Shown: positions 1 through 7,332 of the stretch, one piece after another | Numbering within the stretch: position 1 is the stretch's first letter | Layout of the letters: every line of letters begins with the position of its first letter | NCBI RefSeq assembly: GCF_019145495.1 | Contig: NZ_JAHSTU010000004.1 | Coordinates: forward strand, 620,001 to 684,000 | DNA from: Pseudomonas azerbaijanoccidentalis | Lineage (GTDB): Bacteria; Pseudomonadota; Gammaproteobacteria; Pseudomonadales; Pseudomonadaceae | Direction of reading: 5' to 3' | DNA: 64,000 nucleotides | Translations under genes and position numbers: made by a program | Notes under the pieces: model-generated | Database searches by the model: none | What the model saw: the letters and a program-made list of their open reading frames with translations, nothing else | Told to the model about the DNA's origin: nothing

Positions 1-498
1 CTTGGTAGTGGGCACATGCGGGCCAGTGGTCCAGTACTCGGTGTCACCGAGGCGATAGAGCGAGAGGTTTTCAGAGGAGGATGTCGCGCGGCGTCGGATT
101 GAGTGGTTGGTCGCCGCCAGCGATTGCATGCGCGCTTCAATGAGCGGCAGGTCGGTCGCTGCCAAGGCGCGCTCGACAGCGAACTCGCAAAAGAACCCGT
201 CACCCAATGCCGAGCCCACACGCATCTGTGCGTGTGGGTGCAGTTGCTTGACGGCCATCGCCAGCATCAGCGTGCAGGAGCGGCGCAGGATCTCCAGGCC
301 GTCTGGTTCCTGCGGCGTCACGATGCTGACCCGGGCATTGGCCTGGACCATGTATTCACAATCCACCAACACACCGTTGACGCGTCCTGCCACCGCCGCA
401 CTGGCCAGCCCCAGGCCAATACTCGCGGCGATTTCATGCACGGTCAGTGATTGGTCGTACTCACGCAATGAACCATCGGGCAGGGTGATCTGGATCAT
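1..498 (-). CDS. Threonyl-tRNA synthetase paralogue (ThrRS2), N-terminal part, runs off the window
   Basis: The first 166 codons are open to the window edge. Residues 1-62 form a TGS domain (ITLPDGS near the start), followed by the N-terminal editing-domain region of ThrRS. The usual HSCAH motif (E. coli H73/H77) reads R73-S-C-T-L77, and the Cys of the CRGPH motif is Thr157, although GPH (159-161) remains. The stretch between these motifs is about 25 residues shorter than in E. coli. The editing site therefore looks non-functional. It is the last visible gene of the leftward zinc-starvation operon, 95 bp after the carbonic anhydrase gene. Zinc-responsive ThrRS paralogues are known from Zur regulons. 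The catalytic zinc-binding core lies outside the window, so zinc independence cannot be judged. Confidence 0.85.
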   Translation of the reverse strand, partial: MIQITLPDGSLREYDQSLTVHEIAASIGLGLASAAVAGRVNGVLVDCEYMVQANARVSIVTPQEPDGLEILRRSCTLMLAMAVKQLHPHAQMRVGSALGDGFFCEFAVERALAATDLPLIEARMQSLAATNHSIRRRATSSSENLSLYRLGDTEYWTTGPHVPTTK

Positions 499-593
499 GA
501 TTGTTGTTCTCGAATGCTTCGATCACACGCGCTAGCGGATAAACCATAGAACCAAACCCGGTCCGCTGTCATGTAGACATTTGTCGAGGCATT

Positions 594-1154
594 TCAAAAC
601 TCGTTTTGCAGGGCTTTATAACCACGTACCAGGTCGACATTGGTACGCGCCACGTCCTCGGAAAACTCCGAGGCGCTGACGCTCACCGGCGGGTATTGCG
701 ACAGGTCCGTGTTCGGCCCGATGCGTGTGGTGGAGGGCACGTAGAACGCCTTGGGCAAGTCTCGCCCGTCGACCACCGAGTTATGGCGTACCACGCAGCC
801 ATCGCCAACGTGGCAATTGAACAACACGCTGTTGAAGCCGATGAACACCCGATTGCCGACGGTGCAGGGGCCATGAACGATCGAGCGATGGGCGATGGAA
901 CTGAACTCGCCGATGGTCACCGCTGCACCGGATTTGGAGTGGATGACCACACCGTCCTGGATATTCGAATTGGCGCCAATGGTGATGGGTTGCATGTCCC
1001 CGGTCTCGTCGACTTCATCGGCGCGAATCACTGCGTAGGGACCGACGAATACGTTCTCGCCGATCACCACTTTGCCGCAGATGATTGCGGTTTTATCCAC
1101 ATAGGCGGACTCGGCTATCCGCGGTAAATCCCCCGAGGGATTCTTGCGGATCAT
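594..1154 (-). CDS. Gamma-class carbonic anhydrase / left-handed beta-helix protein
   Basis: A 186-aa protein with hexapeptide repeats of a left-handed beta-helix. Residues corresponding to the Methanosarcina Cam active site are all present: R44 and D46 (IRAD), Q66 and D67, and metal ligands H72, H89 and H94 (AHRSIVH). It therefore probably binds a metal and hydrates CO2. Its ATG overlaps the stop of the upstream znuA gene by 4 bp (ATGA), which ties it to the zinc-uptake operon. Gamma-carbonic anhydrases can use iron or cobalt, so a Zur-controlled copy plausibly replaces a zinc beta-carbonic anhydrase during zinc shortage. That role is inferred from the family and the operon. The metal used is unknown. 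Confidence 0.85.
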   Translation of the reverse strand: MIRKNPSGDLPRIAESAYVDKTAIICGKVVIGENVFVGPYAVIRADEVDETGDMQPITIGANSNIQDGVVIHSKSGAAVTIGEFSSIAHRSIVHGPCTVGNRVFIGFNSVLFNCHVGDGCVVRHNSVVDGRDLPKAFYVPSTTRIGPNTDLSQYPPVSVSASEFSEDVARTNVDLVRGYKALQNEF

Positions 1155-2026
1155 GGTTTGCTCAACGCGTTGTACAGGGTGTTCAGGTTGTATTCGAACA
1201 GCCCGGTAAAGGTACTCGCCGGACCGCTTGCTGCGAGCGCATCGGAGTACAGCGTGCCGCCAATCTTTGCGCCGCTTTCGTCGGCGATCTGTTTGAGCAG
1301 GCGTGCGTCTTTGATGTTTTCCATGAACACGGCTTTGACCTTGGCCTGTCGAATCTGGGTGATCAGCGCAGCGACTTCCGCGGCCGAAGGCTCACGCTCG
1401 GTGGACAACCCTTGTGGGGCCATGAAGTCGATCCCGTAGGCTTGGCCGAGATAGCCAAAGGCATCGTGTGAGGTGACGATCTTGCGGTTGCCTGGAGGAA
1501 GCGCGCCGAGTTTGGTTTTGGCTTCGGCAAGCAGGGTGTAAATCTGTTTGAGGTAGGCGGCACTGTTGCGTTGATAGTCGGCCTGGTTCGCAGGGTCTGC
1601 AGCGATAAGCGCTTTTGTGATGTTGCTGACGTACAACTCGGCGTTCGCCAGATTGTGCCAGGCATGGGGGTCGGGAATGGTCTCGCCGTCTTCATCCAGG
1701 TCTCTTGGAATAACACCGCGGCTGGCGCTCATTACTGGCGCTTTGGTTTCGGTGCTGGTCACCAGTCTATCCAGCCAAGGCTCGAAACCCAGGCCATTCT
1801 TTATGATCAGTTTTGCCTTGAGCAGCGCCTGGGCGTCGTCCGGCGTCGGCTCGTAGGTGTGAGCGTCGGCGTCGGGCCCCACCATGTTAGTGATCTGGAC
1901 GTGGTCGCCACCGACCTGCAGGGTCATGTCGGCGAGGATGCTGAAACTGGTGACCACCTGAAGTTTTTCCGCCGCGGACAGTGACATGGACAACATCAAA
2001 CTGAACAGCACGAATAAAGCGCGCAT
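1151..2026 (-). CDS. znuA: Zinc ABC transporter substrate-binding protein (ZnuA-like)
   Basis: A 291-aa periplasmic binding protein of the cluster A-I metal type. A signal peptide covers about residues 1-19 (ends SLSAAE). Predicted metal ligands are H56 (AHTYEP), H121 (DPHAWH), H187 (TSHDAF) and D262 (LYSDAL). The long His/Asp-rich loop that classical ZnuA carries between the first two ligands is absent; only a short acidic DLDEDGE stretch is present. The start at 2026 was chosen because it has a GAGGTG ribosome site and gives a clean signal peptide; the reading frame extends further upstream. It lies between znuB and the carbonic anhydrase gene in the Zur-type operon. It delivers metal to ZnuB. 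A manganese-binding role is possible but the neighbours argue for zinc. Confidence 0.88.
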   Translation of the reverse strand: MRALFVLFSLMLSMSLSAAEKLQVVTSFSILADMTLQVGGDHVQITNMVGPDADAHTYEPTPDDAQALLKAKLIIKNGLGFEPWLDRLVTSTETKAPVMSASRGVIPRDLDEDGETIPDPHAWHNLANAELYVSNITKALIAADPANQADYQRNSAAYLKQIYTLLAEAKTKLGALPPGNRKIVTSHDAFGYLGQAYGIDFMAPQGLSTEREPSAAEVAALITQIRQAKVKAVFMENIKDARLLKQIADESGAKIGGTLYSDALAASGPASTFTGLFEYNLNTLYNALSKP

Positions 2027-2037
2027 CGGGTAACACC

Positions 2038-2907
2038 TCATGGGGATGTGAGCGAAGGAGGGCGGCGCAGCAGACCGTGCACCGGCCCGAACACCACCGA
2101 CAGCAAGTACAAACTGCCAGCCACCAGCACGATGGCCGGGCCACTGGGCAGCGAGTAGTAGAACGACAGCAGCAAGCCAAGCCACACCGAAAGACTGCCC
2201 AGCAACGCAGCGATCGCAATCAGCACCGGCAAACGACGGCTCCAGAAACGTGAGGCAGCAGCGGGCAGCATCATCAGGCCCACCACCATCAAGGCGCCGA
2301 TGGCTTGGAATCCAATCACCAGATTCAGCACCACCAGCGTCAGGAAAACGCCATGGGCGACAGGTCCGAGGCGGCTGACGGTTCGCAGGAAAAGCGGATC
2401 GAGGGTGTCCAGGAGCAAGGGTCGGTAGATCAGCAGCATGGCCACGAGGCTCACCCCACAGACCCACAGCATCCCGGTCAGTGTCGGGCCGTCGACTGCC
2501 AGTGCCGAGCCAAAGAGCAGGTGTAACAGGTCCAGACGTTTACCCGCCAAGCCGAGTATCAGCACCCCGGCGGCCAGGGAAATCGGGTAGATCGCAGCGA
2601 GGCTGGCATCCTCCCGCAGGCCGGTGCGGCGAGTAATCCAGGCCGCCAAACCGGCCATGCCCAGACCGGCTCCGAGGCCGCCGACGGTCAATGCGGGGAG
2701 ACTCAAACCTGCGAACCAGAAACCCAATGCAGCACCTGGAAGAATACCGTGAGCTACCGCATCACCGATCAGGCTCATTCTTCGCAGAATCAAAAATACG
2801 CCTAACGGAGCTGTGGCGCATGCCAGGACCAGGCCACCGATGAGGGCCCTGCGCATGAACACGAACTCGTGGAACGGTTGCCAAAGTTGAGCAGCGACGA
2901 GCATCAC
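2038..2907 (-). CDS. znuB: Zinc ABC transporter permease (ZnuB-like)
   Basis: A 289-aa inner-membrane protein with about eight to nine hydrophobic segments, typical in length and layout of the ABC-3 metal permease family. The N-terminal LRRMSLIGDAVAHGILPG stretch is a family hallmark. It overlaps the stop of znuC by 4 bp and is followed 11 bp later by znuA, so ATPase, permease and binding protein are translated from one message. It forms the membrane channel that moves zinc into the cytoplasm, powered by ZnuC. Control is expected through the Zur site at 4497-4511 upstream of folE2. Confidence 0.92.
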   Translation of the reverse strand: MMLVAAQLWQPFHEFVFMRRALIGGLVLACATAPLGVFLILRRMSLIGDAVAHGILPGAALGFWFAGLSLPALTVGGLGAGLGMAGLAAWITRRTGLREDASLAAIYPISLAAGVLILGLAGKRLDLLHLLFGSALAVDGPTLTGMLWVCGVSLVAMLLIYRPLLLDTLDPLFLRTVSRLGPVAHGVFLTLVVLNLVIGFQAIGALMVVGLMMLPAAASRFWSRRLPVLIAIAALLGSLSVWLGLLLSFYYSLPSGPAIVLVAGSLYLLSVVFGPVHGLLRRPPSLTSP

Positions 2908-3572
2908 GCCACCTGCGTGAGGGGTTGTTGGCGTATGAGATCTGTACTCGATCCAAAGAGGCAGCCACTGCTTTTTATCAGCAGTGTTTGTGCAATGTGT
3001 TGGCGCACGGCTGTCAGGTCATGGCACACCACAACCAGTGTTCGGCCTTCGGCATGCCACGCGTGCAGATGCTTCCACAGCAGCGCTTGGCCGAGCTCGT
3101 CGAGCGCCGCATGGGGTTCGTCGAGCAACAGCAAGGGCGCATCGGCCAAGCTCAATCGAGCGAGTAGGGCACGTTGCAATTCACCACCGGAAAGCGCCAT
3201 CAGCGGACGTTGTTCCAGGCCGCTTAAGCACCAGTTTTCCAGCACGGTGTGAAGACGTTGGCGACGCTGCTCCGCCGACTGCTGACTGCCCCAGAAACCC
3301 GCAGCGACCAGCTCCTGGAGACTGATGGGAAACTGGCGGTCCAGGTGCTGTTGTTGAGGCAGGAACGACAACCCACTTTTACGCGGTGCCTTGAGCGCAA
3401 CGTTTCCAGAGAGCGGTTTTTGCAGGCCGGCCATCACTTTCAACAGGCTGCTTTTACCGGAACCGTTGGCACCGATTACGGCGGTGAAACTGCCCTGTTG
3501 CAGTTGGATATCGAGGGGCGGTGTCAGGGGCTGCCCCGGCGCACCCCAACGCAATGCCTGACAGTTGATCAT
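2904..3572 (-). CDS. znuC: Zinc ABC transporter ATP-binding protein (ZnuC-like)
   Basis: A 222-aa ABC ATPase. Walker A is GANGSGKSS at residues 34-42, the signature is LSGGELQRA, and Walker B is LLLLDEP followed by HAALD. It powers the ZnuB permease. Its ATG overlaps the TGA of folE2 in an ATGA junction, and its own stop overlaps znuB, which indicates translational coupling. The gene pair of a zinc transporter with a zinc-independent GTP cyclohydrolase is a recognised Zur-regulon arrangement. Specificity for zinc rests on the operon, since the ATPase carries no substrate information. Confidence 0.92.
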   Translation of the reverse strand: MINCQALRWGAPGQPLTPPLDIQLQQGSFTAVIGANGSGKSSLLKVMAGLQKPLSGNVALKAPRKSGLSFLPQQQHLDRQFPISLQELVAAGFWGSQQSAEQRRQRLHTVLENWCLSGLEQRPLMALSGGELQRALLARLSLADAPLLLLDEPHAALDELGQALLWKHLHAWHAEGRTLVVVCHDLTAVRQHIAQTLLIKSSGCLFGSSTDLIRQQPLTQVA

Positions 3573-4465
3573 ACGTCCTCCCGACGCCAGCGGCTTTCGG
3601 CGACGGCATCGTGGGCATGCAAACTTTCCGCGTGAATCACGCGAATGTGAAAGCCGTTGATGCCGGGAGAGCGTTTCAGGGCGATGTTCAAGCGTCGGGC
3701 CGCGTCCTCGCAGAACATCAGGTTCTGGCCATTGGCGAGTGCGAAAGCTTGTTCGTCTGCGCGTTTCACGGCGGTCTGCACGGCGGTGCCGAGCGCTGCT
3801 TCGGCGTCATTGATCAGCGCAATCAATGGCAGTTCGTCCAGATGGTCGTCCAGATGCAGGTTCAATTGCGCAGTGCTGCGTTGGCTGTGGGGCGTCGCCA
3901 CGATGCCTTTTGTCGAGCCTAACCAGGCCAAAACATCGGCGTGCTTCAAAGGTTTGTTGGCGAAGTCATCGACAAATTGCTGTTGGATCAACTGCCGAGA
4001 CAATGCCGCTGAGCACGGGCACGTCGAGGAATAAGCAACGTCGATTTTTAGTTCCACGTGGAACATCGAGTTTTTCAATCGCGCATCAATGCGGACGGGA
4101 TAGGTTTTCCAGCCGCTCAAAGGGCTGATCAGGGCGGGCCGTTTAAGTAGCAAATTCGTATGGATTGTCAGATAAGCACTGTTGGCCAAGCCTTCATGAC
4201 TGTCCAGAAAGCGCTGCAATACCCGTCGAAGTAGTGCGGGTGAAAGAGTTGCTTGCTCGAGCATTTCCAACGCCAGATAGAGCCGCGACATATGAATGCC
4301 CCGTGCCTCGCCATCGTCGAGACTGACGCCAGCATCGGCGGTTGCGCTCAATCGCTGGCCATCGAATAAAACGGGAAGAGCTATACCGCACATGCCCACC
4401 CACTCAAGTGGCAGGGCTTGGCGTGAGGCCTGCGCGGCGATATCCGGCAGAGTCAGCGCATTCAT
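3569..4465 (-). CDS. folE2: GTP cyclohydrolase IB, zinc-independent (FolE2)
   Basis: A 298-aa protein of the FolE2 (COG1469) family, which converts GTP to dihydroneopterin triphosphate at the entry to folate synthesis. Family features include the STCPCSAALSRQLI stretch with the CPC cysteines, and the FHVELKIDVAYSS segment. FolE2 enzymes work with metals other than zinc and replace the zinc enzyme FolE in zinc starvation, so first place in a Zur-type operon is expected. I prefer the ATG at 4465 (MNALTLPD); an in-frame ATG at 4477 exists but has no ribosome site. A perfect Zur palindrome lies 32 bp upstream of the chosen start. Confidence 0.93.
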   Translation of the reverse strand: MNALTLPDIAAQASRQALPLEWVGMCGIALPVLFDGQRLSATADAGVSLDDGEARGIHMSRLYLALEMLEQATLSPALLRRVLQRFLDSHEGLANSAYLTIHTNLLLKRPALISPLSGWKTYPVRIDARLKNSMFHVELKIDVAYSSTCPCSAALSRQLIQQQFVDDFANKPLKHADVLAWLGSTKGIVATPHSQRSTAQLNLHLDDHLDELPLIALINDAEAALGTAVQTAVKRADEQAFALANGQNLMFCEDAARRLNIALKRSPGINGFHIRVIHAESLHAHDAVAESRWRREDV

Positions 4466-4496
4466 GAGCAGGTCCATCGTGGAGGTTGATTTTGCA

Positions 4497-4511
4497 TGTT
4501 ATAGTATAACA
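4497..4511. promoter_or_regulatory. Zur box upstream of the folE2-znuCBA operon
   Basis: TGTTATAGTATAACA is a perfect 7-1-7 palindrome and matches the gammaproteobacterial Zur operator core GTTATANTATAAC. It lies just upstream of folE2 on the minus strand, so zinc-loaded Zur would block the leftward operon. It is the exact reverse complement of the second box at 5021-5035. Confidence 0.9.
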
Positions 4512-4564
4512 ATGCGCTTCACGATAGCTTTTTCGTGAACAGTTTTTCATCCGCAATCGCAGGC

Positions 4565-4942
4565 TCAGCAGCCCGCGATTCGGCTACAGGTGAATTTGGC
4601 GCTGCTGCCCCCGGAGCTGGAAAACCGATTGATCGTAGTCCAGCCGACGCGCCGGTTGTAGCCGACCCAGGCTTCGCCGTCGGAAGCGATGCCGGTGAAG
4701 AACGTCAGTTGCCCGTAGCGACTGTTGGTCTGCGCCCAGTAGCGCTTCCCAATGGCTTCGAACCCACGCAAGTAAATAGTGCTGCCGACGGTATTGACGC
4801 TGTAGGCATTGCCTTCGCCATCCACGCAGGCCAGCAAATTGGCGCTACGAGTGCAGTTAGCCAGCGCTGGAACTTGTGCCCAGGCATTGGCGGCACCAAG
4901 CATTGAAAAACTCATCAGCGCGAGTTTCAGGGCGTTACGCAT
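4565..4942 (-). CDS. Small secreted Cys-containing protein of unknown function
   Basis: A 125-aa product with a clear signal peptide (MRNALKLALMSFSMLGAANAWA). The mature part has four cysteines (NCTRSANLLAC, FTCSRIAGC), so two disulfides are likely in the periplasm. The reading frame continues upstream to a TTG at 4999, but the ATG at 4942 gives the proper signal peptide. Its ribosome site is weak. The gene sits between the two Zur boxes and is transcribed away from the box at 5021-5035, so it could share Zur control with the divergent COG0523 gene. I do not recognise a family, and no zinc ligands stand out beyond the cysteines. Confidence 0.6.
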   Translation of the reverse strand: MRNALKLALMSFSMLGAANAWAQVPALANCTRSANLLACVDGEGNAYSVNTVGSTIYLRGFEAIGKRYWAQTNSRYGQLTFFTGIASDGEAWVGYNRRVGWTTINRFSSSGGSSAKFTCSRIAGC

Positions 4943-5020
4943 GGGTGTTCTCGTACGAGGAATGGGTTTCAGCATCCTGCCGTTGATGGTCTTGGACAAG
5001 AGGGAGTGGCTTGATTGTGT

Positions 5021-5035
5021 TGTTATACTATAACA
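5021..5035. promoter_or_regulatory. Zur box upstream of the COG0523 gene
   Basis: TGTTATACTATAACA is a perfect palindrome centred about 55 bp before the COG0523 start codon. It is the reverse complement of the box at 4497-4511. It is placed to control the rightward COG0523-DUF1826 pair and possibly the leftward small secreted protein. Confidence 0.9.
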
Positions 5036-5083
5036 TTAAATCAAGCCCGACGTTTTGACCGGGCATCTTGTGAGGAGCTTCTG

Positions 5084-6289
5084 ATGCCCAATCGTCTACC
5101 CGTGACCGTGCTGTCAGGCTTTTTAGGGGCCGGAAAAAGTACACTTCTTAATTACATACTACGTACTAGAGAAAAACTTCGAGTCGCAGTCATCGTCAAT
5201 GACATGAGTGAAATCAACATCGACGGCAGCGAAGTGCAGCGCGATGTCAGCCTCAACCGCGCAGAAGAAAAGCTCGTAGAAATGAGCAACGGCTGCATCT
5301 GCTGCACCTTGCGAGAAGACTTGCTGGAGGAGGTGAGCAAGCTCGCCAATGAAGGTCGCTTTGATTACTTGCTGATCGAATCCACGGGCATTTCCGAACC
5401 GCTGCCAGTCGCCGAAACCTTTACGTTCCGCGACGAAAACGGGCAAAGCCTCACGGACATCGCGCGGCTCGACACCATGGTCACGGTGGTCGATGGCATG
5501 AATTTCTTGCTCGACTACCAGGCCGCCGAGAGCCTCGCATCCCGTGGCGAGACGTTAGGCGAAGATGATGAACGTGCGATTACCGACCTGCTGATTGAGC
5601 AAGTAGAGTTCGCGGACGTGATCCTGATCAGCAAGATCGACCTCATCAGCAGCCGCGAACGCCAGGAGCTGATCGCGATCCTGCAGCGACTTAACGCCGA
5701 GGCCGAGATTATTCCGATGGTCATGGGTGAAGTGCCGCTCAACAAGATCCTCAACACGGGCCGCTTCAACTTCGATAAAGCCGCTCAAGCGCCAGGCTGG
5801 TTGCGGGAGTTACGCGGCGACCATGCACCGGAAACCGAAGAGTACGGCATCGCTTCCAGTGCTTACCGGGCGCGTCGGCCCTTCCATCCGCAACGGTTTT
5901 TCAGTTTTATCGATCGCCCGTGGGTCAATGGCAAGCTGCTGCGTTCCAAGGGCTTTTTCTGGTTGGCTAGCAAACATACGGATGCCGGCAGTTGGTCGCA
6001 GGCCGGTGGTTTAATGCGTCACGGTTTTGCTGGGCGCTGGTGGCGTTTTGTGCCGAAGAATCAGTGGCCACAGGACGAAGAAAGCACGGCCGGCATCATG
6101 GAAAACTGGACCCGTGCCACGGGAGATTGCCGCCAGGAACTGGTGTTCATTGGCCAGAACATCGACTTCGAACAGCTCACAGCAGAGCTCGACGCCTGCT
6201 TGCTAACGGACGATGAAATGACGATGGGTGTTGAAGGCTGGCGGTTGCTCCCGGACCCATTCGGCCCTTGGCATGAGGAGGCGGCCTGA
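5084..6289 (+). CDS. zigA: COG0523 GTPase, zinc metallochaperone (ZigA/YeiR type)
   Basis: A 401-aa G3E-family GTPase with Walker A GFLGAGKST at residues 12-20, the metal motif CICC at 71-74 and a long CobW C-terminal domain. Such Zur-regulated COG0523 proteins hand zinc to client enzymes when zinc is scarce. The start at 5084 has an AGGAG ribosome site 7 bp upstream; the frame reaches back to 5015 but through the Zur box. The stop TGA overlaps the ATG of the DUF1826 gene, so the two are coupled. The zigA name is by similarity of family and regulation, not by demonstrated orthology; the client protein is unknown. Confidence 0.88.
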   Translation: MPNRLPVTVLSGFLGAGKSTLLNYILRTREKLRVAVIVNDMSEINIDGSEVQRDVSLNRAEEKLVEMSNGCICCTLREDLLEEVSKLANEGRFDYLLIESTGISEPLPVAETFTFRDENGQSLTDIARLDTMVTVVDGMNFLLDYQAAESLASRGETLGEDDERAITDLLIEQVEFADVILISKIDLISSRERQELIAILQRLNAEAEIIPMVMGEVPLNKILNTGRFNFDKAAQAPGWLRELRGDHAPETEEYGIASSAYRARRPFHPQRFFSFIDRPWVNGKLLRSKGFFWLASKHTDAGSWSQAGGLMRHGFAGRWWRFVPKNQWPQDEESTAGIMENWTRATGDCRQELVFIGQNIDFEQLTAELDACLLTDDEMTMGVEGWRLLPDPFGPWHEEAA

Positions 6290-6945
6290 TGCTGACATTG
6301 ACGCCCGCCAGGTTGTCCGGAAAGTCGATACGTCAGCAGTACGGAACCACACCAACATCCTTGGCCACCATTGTCGACGAAGGGGTCAACCTCGCAGTCT
6401 GGAAGCGCCAGCTGCCGCTGCATATCGCGGACTTCGCGACGTTGTTGCTGTCGCTGAACGAACCGTTGGGCGAATCACTCGTCCTGGAGTTAGCCGACGA
6501 CGAAGCGCAACCCAATCTCCTTGGATTGGCCTCAGGCTTCAGTGATCTCGAAGGTTACGAGGGCTTCATCGCCGACGTTTCGTGGCTGGTCAGCGCTTTT
6601 GCCTGTTTGCTCGGCGCCCAACGGATCGGCCTGCGCCTGCGGGTGCTCGACAAAGCCATGTGCCCGCGTTTTCACGTCGATCACGTTCCTGTCAGATTGA
6701 TCACCACTTATGCGGGGCTCGGCAGCGAATGGCTGAAAGAAGGCGCCATGGACCGTCGACAACTTGGCAATCCCGGCGCCGAACCCTTGGATGACAGGTT
6801 GATCCAGACAATCAGCAGTGGCGAGGTTGCACTGCTCAAGGGTGAGAAATGGCACGGCAATGAAGGCTTCGGCCTGATTCACCGCTCGCCGCATCTGGAT
6901 TCCGGCGAACGCCGTTTGATCCTCACCCTCGACTGGCTGAGCTAG
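6289..6945 (+). CDS. DUF1826 family protein
   Basis: A 218-aa protein, start codon overlapping the stop of the COG0523 gene. It contains a conserved CPRFHVDHVPVRLITTYAG segment in the middle and a C-terminal EKWHGNEGFGLIHRSPH segment, both rich in His and Cys and suggestive of a metal site. DUF1826 genes are commonly found next to Zur-type COG0523 genes in Pseudomonas, but no biochemical role is known to me. The HxD followed much later by H and R faintly resembles a cupin/2-oxoglutarate oxygenase site; that is only a guess. It is likely repressed by Zur with its partner. Confidence 0.75.
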   Translation: MLTLTPARLSGKSIRQQYGTTPTSLATIVDEGVNLAVWKRQLPLHIADFATLLLSLNEPLGESLVLELADDEAQPNLLGLASGFSDLEGYEGFIADVSWLVSAFACLLGAQRIGLRLRVLDKAMCPRFHVDHVPVRLITTYAGLGSEWLKEGAMDRRQLGNPGAEPLDDRLIQTISSGEVALLKGEKWHGNEGFGLIHRSPHLDSGERRLILTLDWLS

Positions 6946-6949
6946 CCGC

Positions 6950-7306
6950 TCAGGGCTTCAGCCAGGTGCCTTGGCTTTGTGTTTCGCAATACGGCTGCAA
7001 ATACGCGGCATCCGTGGCCACGCCGTAATAGTGAATATCCTGCCGGTAAGGCATATTGGCGACTTGAGCGTTGCTGCACACACCGAACGCGCCAGCAGGG
7101 CATTGGTCGACGTACTGCACCTCGACCTTTTGCCCGGCCAGGGTCGGTTTGCAGAAACCGTCAGCGAACAGTTTTTCCGGAATGTTGCGGTTCTGCTGGC
7201 AGACTTTGACGTCGAGACGTTCCGCCTGGCTGTGAACAACGCAGGCCTGCGCCAACGCCTCGCCACACGCAAACGTCAGCAGTAACGACAAGCCCATCCA
7301 CCGCAT
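6950..7306 (-). CDS. Small secreted Cys-rich protein of unknown function
   Basis: A 118-aa product with a signal peptide (residues 1-20, ending EALAQA) and six cysteines in the mature chain (near residues 22, 36, 52, 69, 77 and 107), consistent with three disulfides. It starts with a strong GAGGAGG ribosome site. It lies between the two COG0523 genes on the opposite strand and converges with DUF1826 (4 bp between stops). I know no function. Its place inside the zinc-starvation island suggests a periplasmic job linked to metal stress. Confidence 0.65.
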   Translation of the reverse strand: MRWMGLSLLLTFACGEALAQACVVHSQAERLDVKVCQQNRNIPEKLFADGFCKPTLAGQKVEVQYVDQCPAGAFGVCSNAQVANMPYRQDIHYYGVATDAAYLQPYCETQSQGTWLKP

Positions 7307-7332
7307 CCTTACCTCCTCAGAAACCTTCGATC

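Noticed and set aside
103..535. Plus-strand frames opposite the ThrRS paralogue
   Set aside because: The minus strand gives a recognisable TGS domain over the full 498 bp; the plus frames match nothing.
2027..2467. Upstream extension of the znuA frame
   Set aside because: It overlaps znuB antisense-free but in another frame, lacks a start with ribosome site, and would bury the signal peptide.
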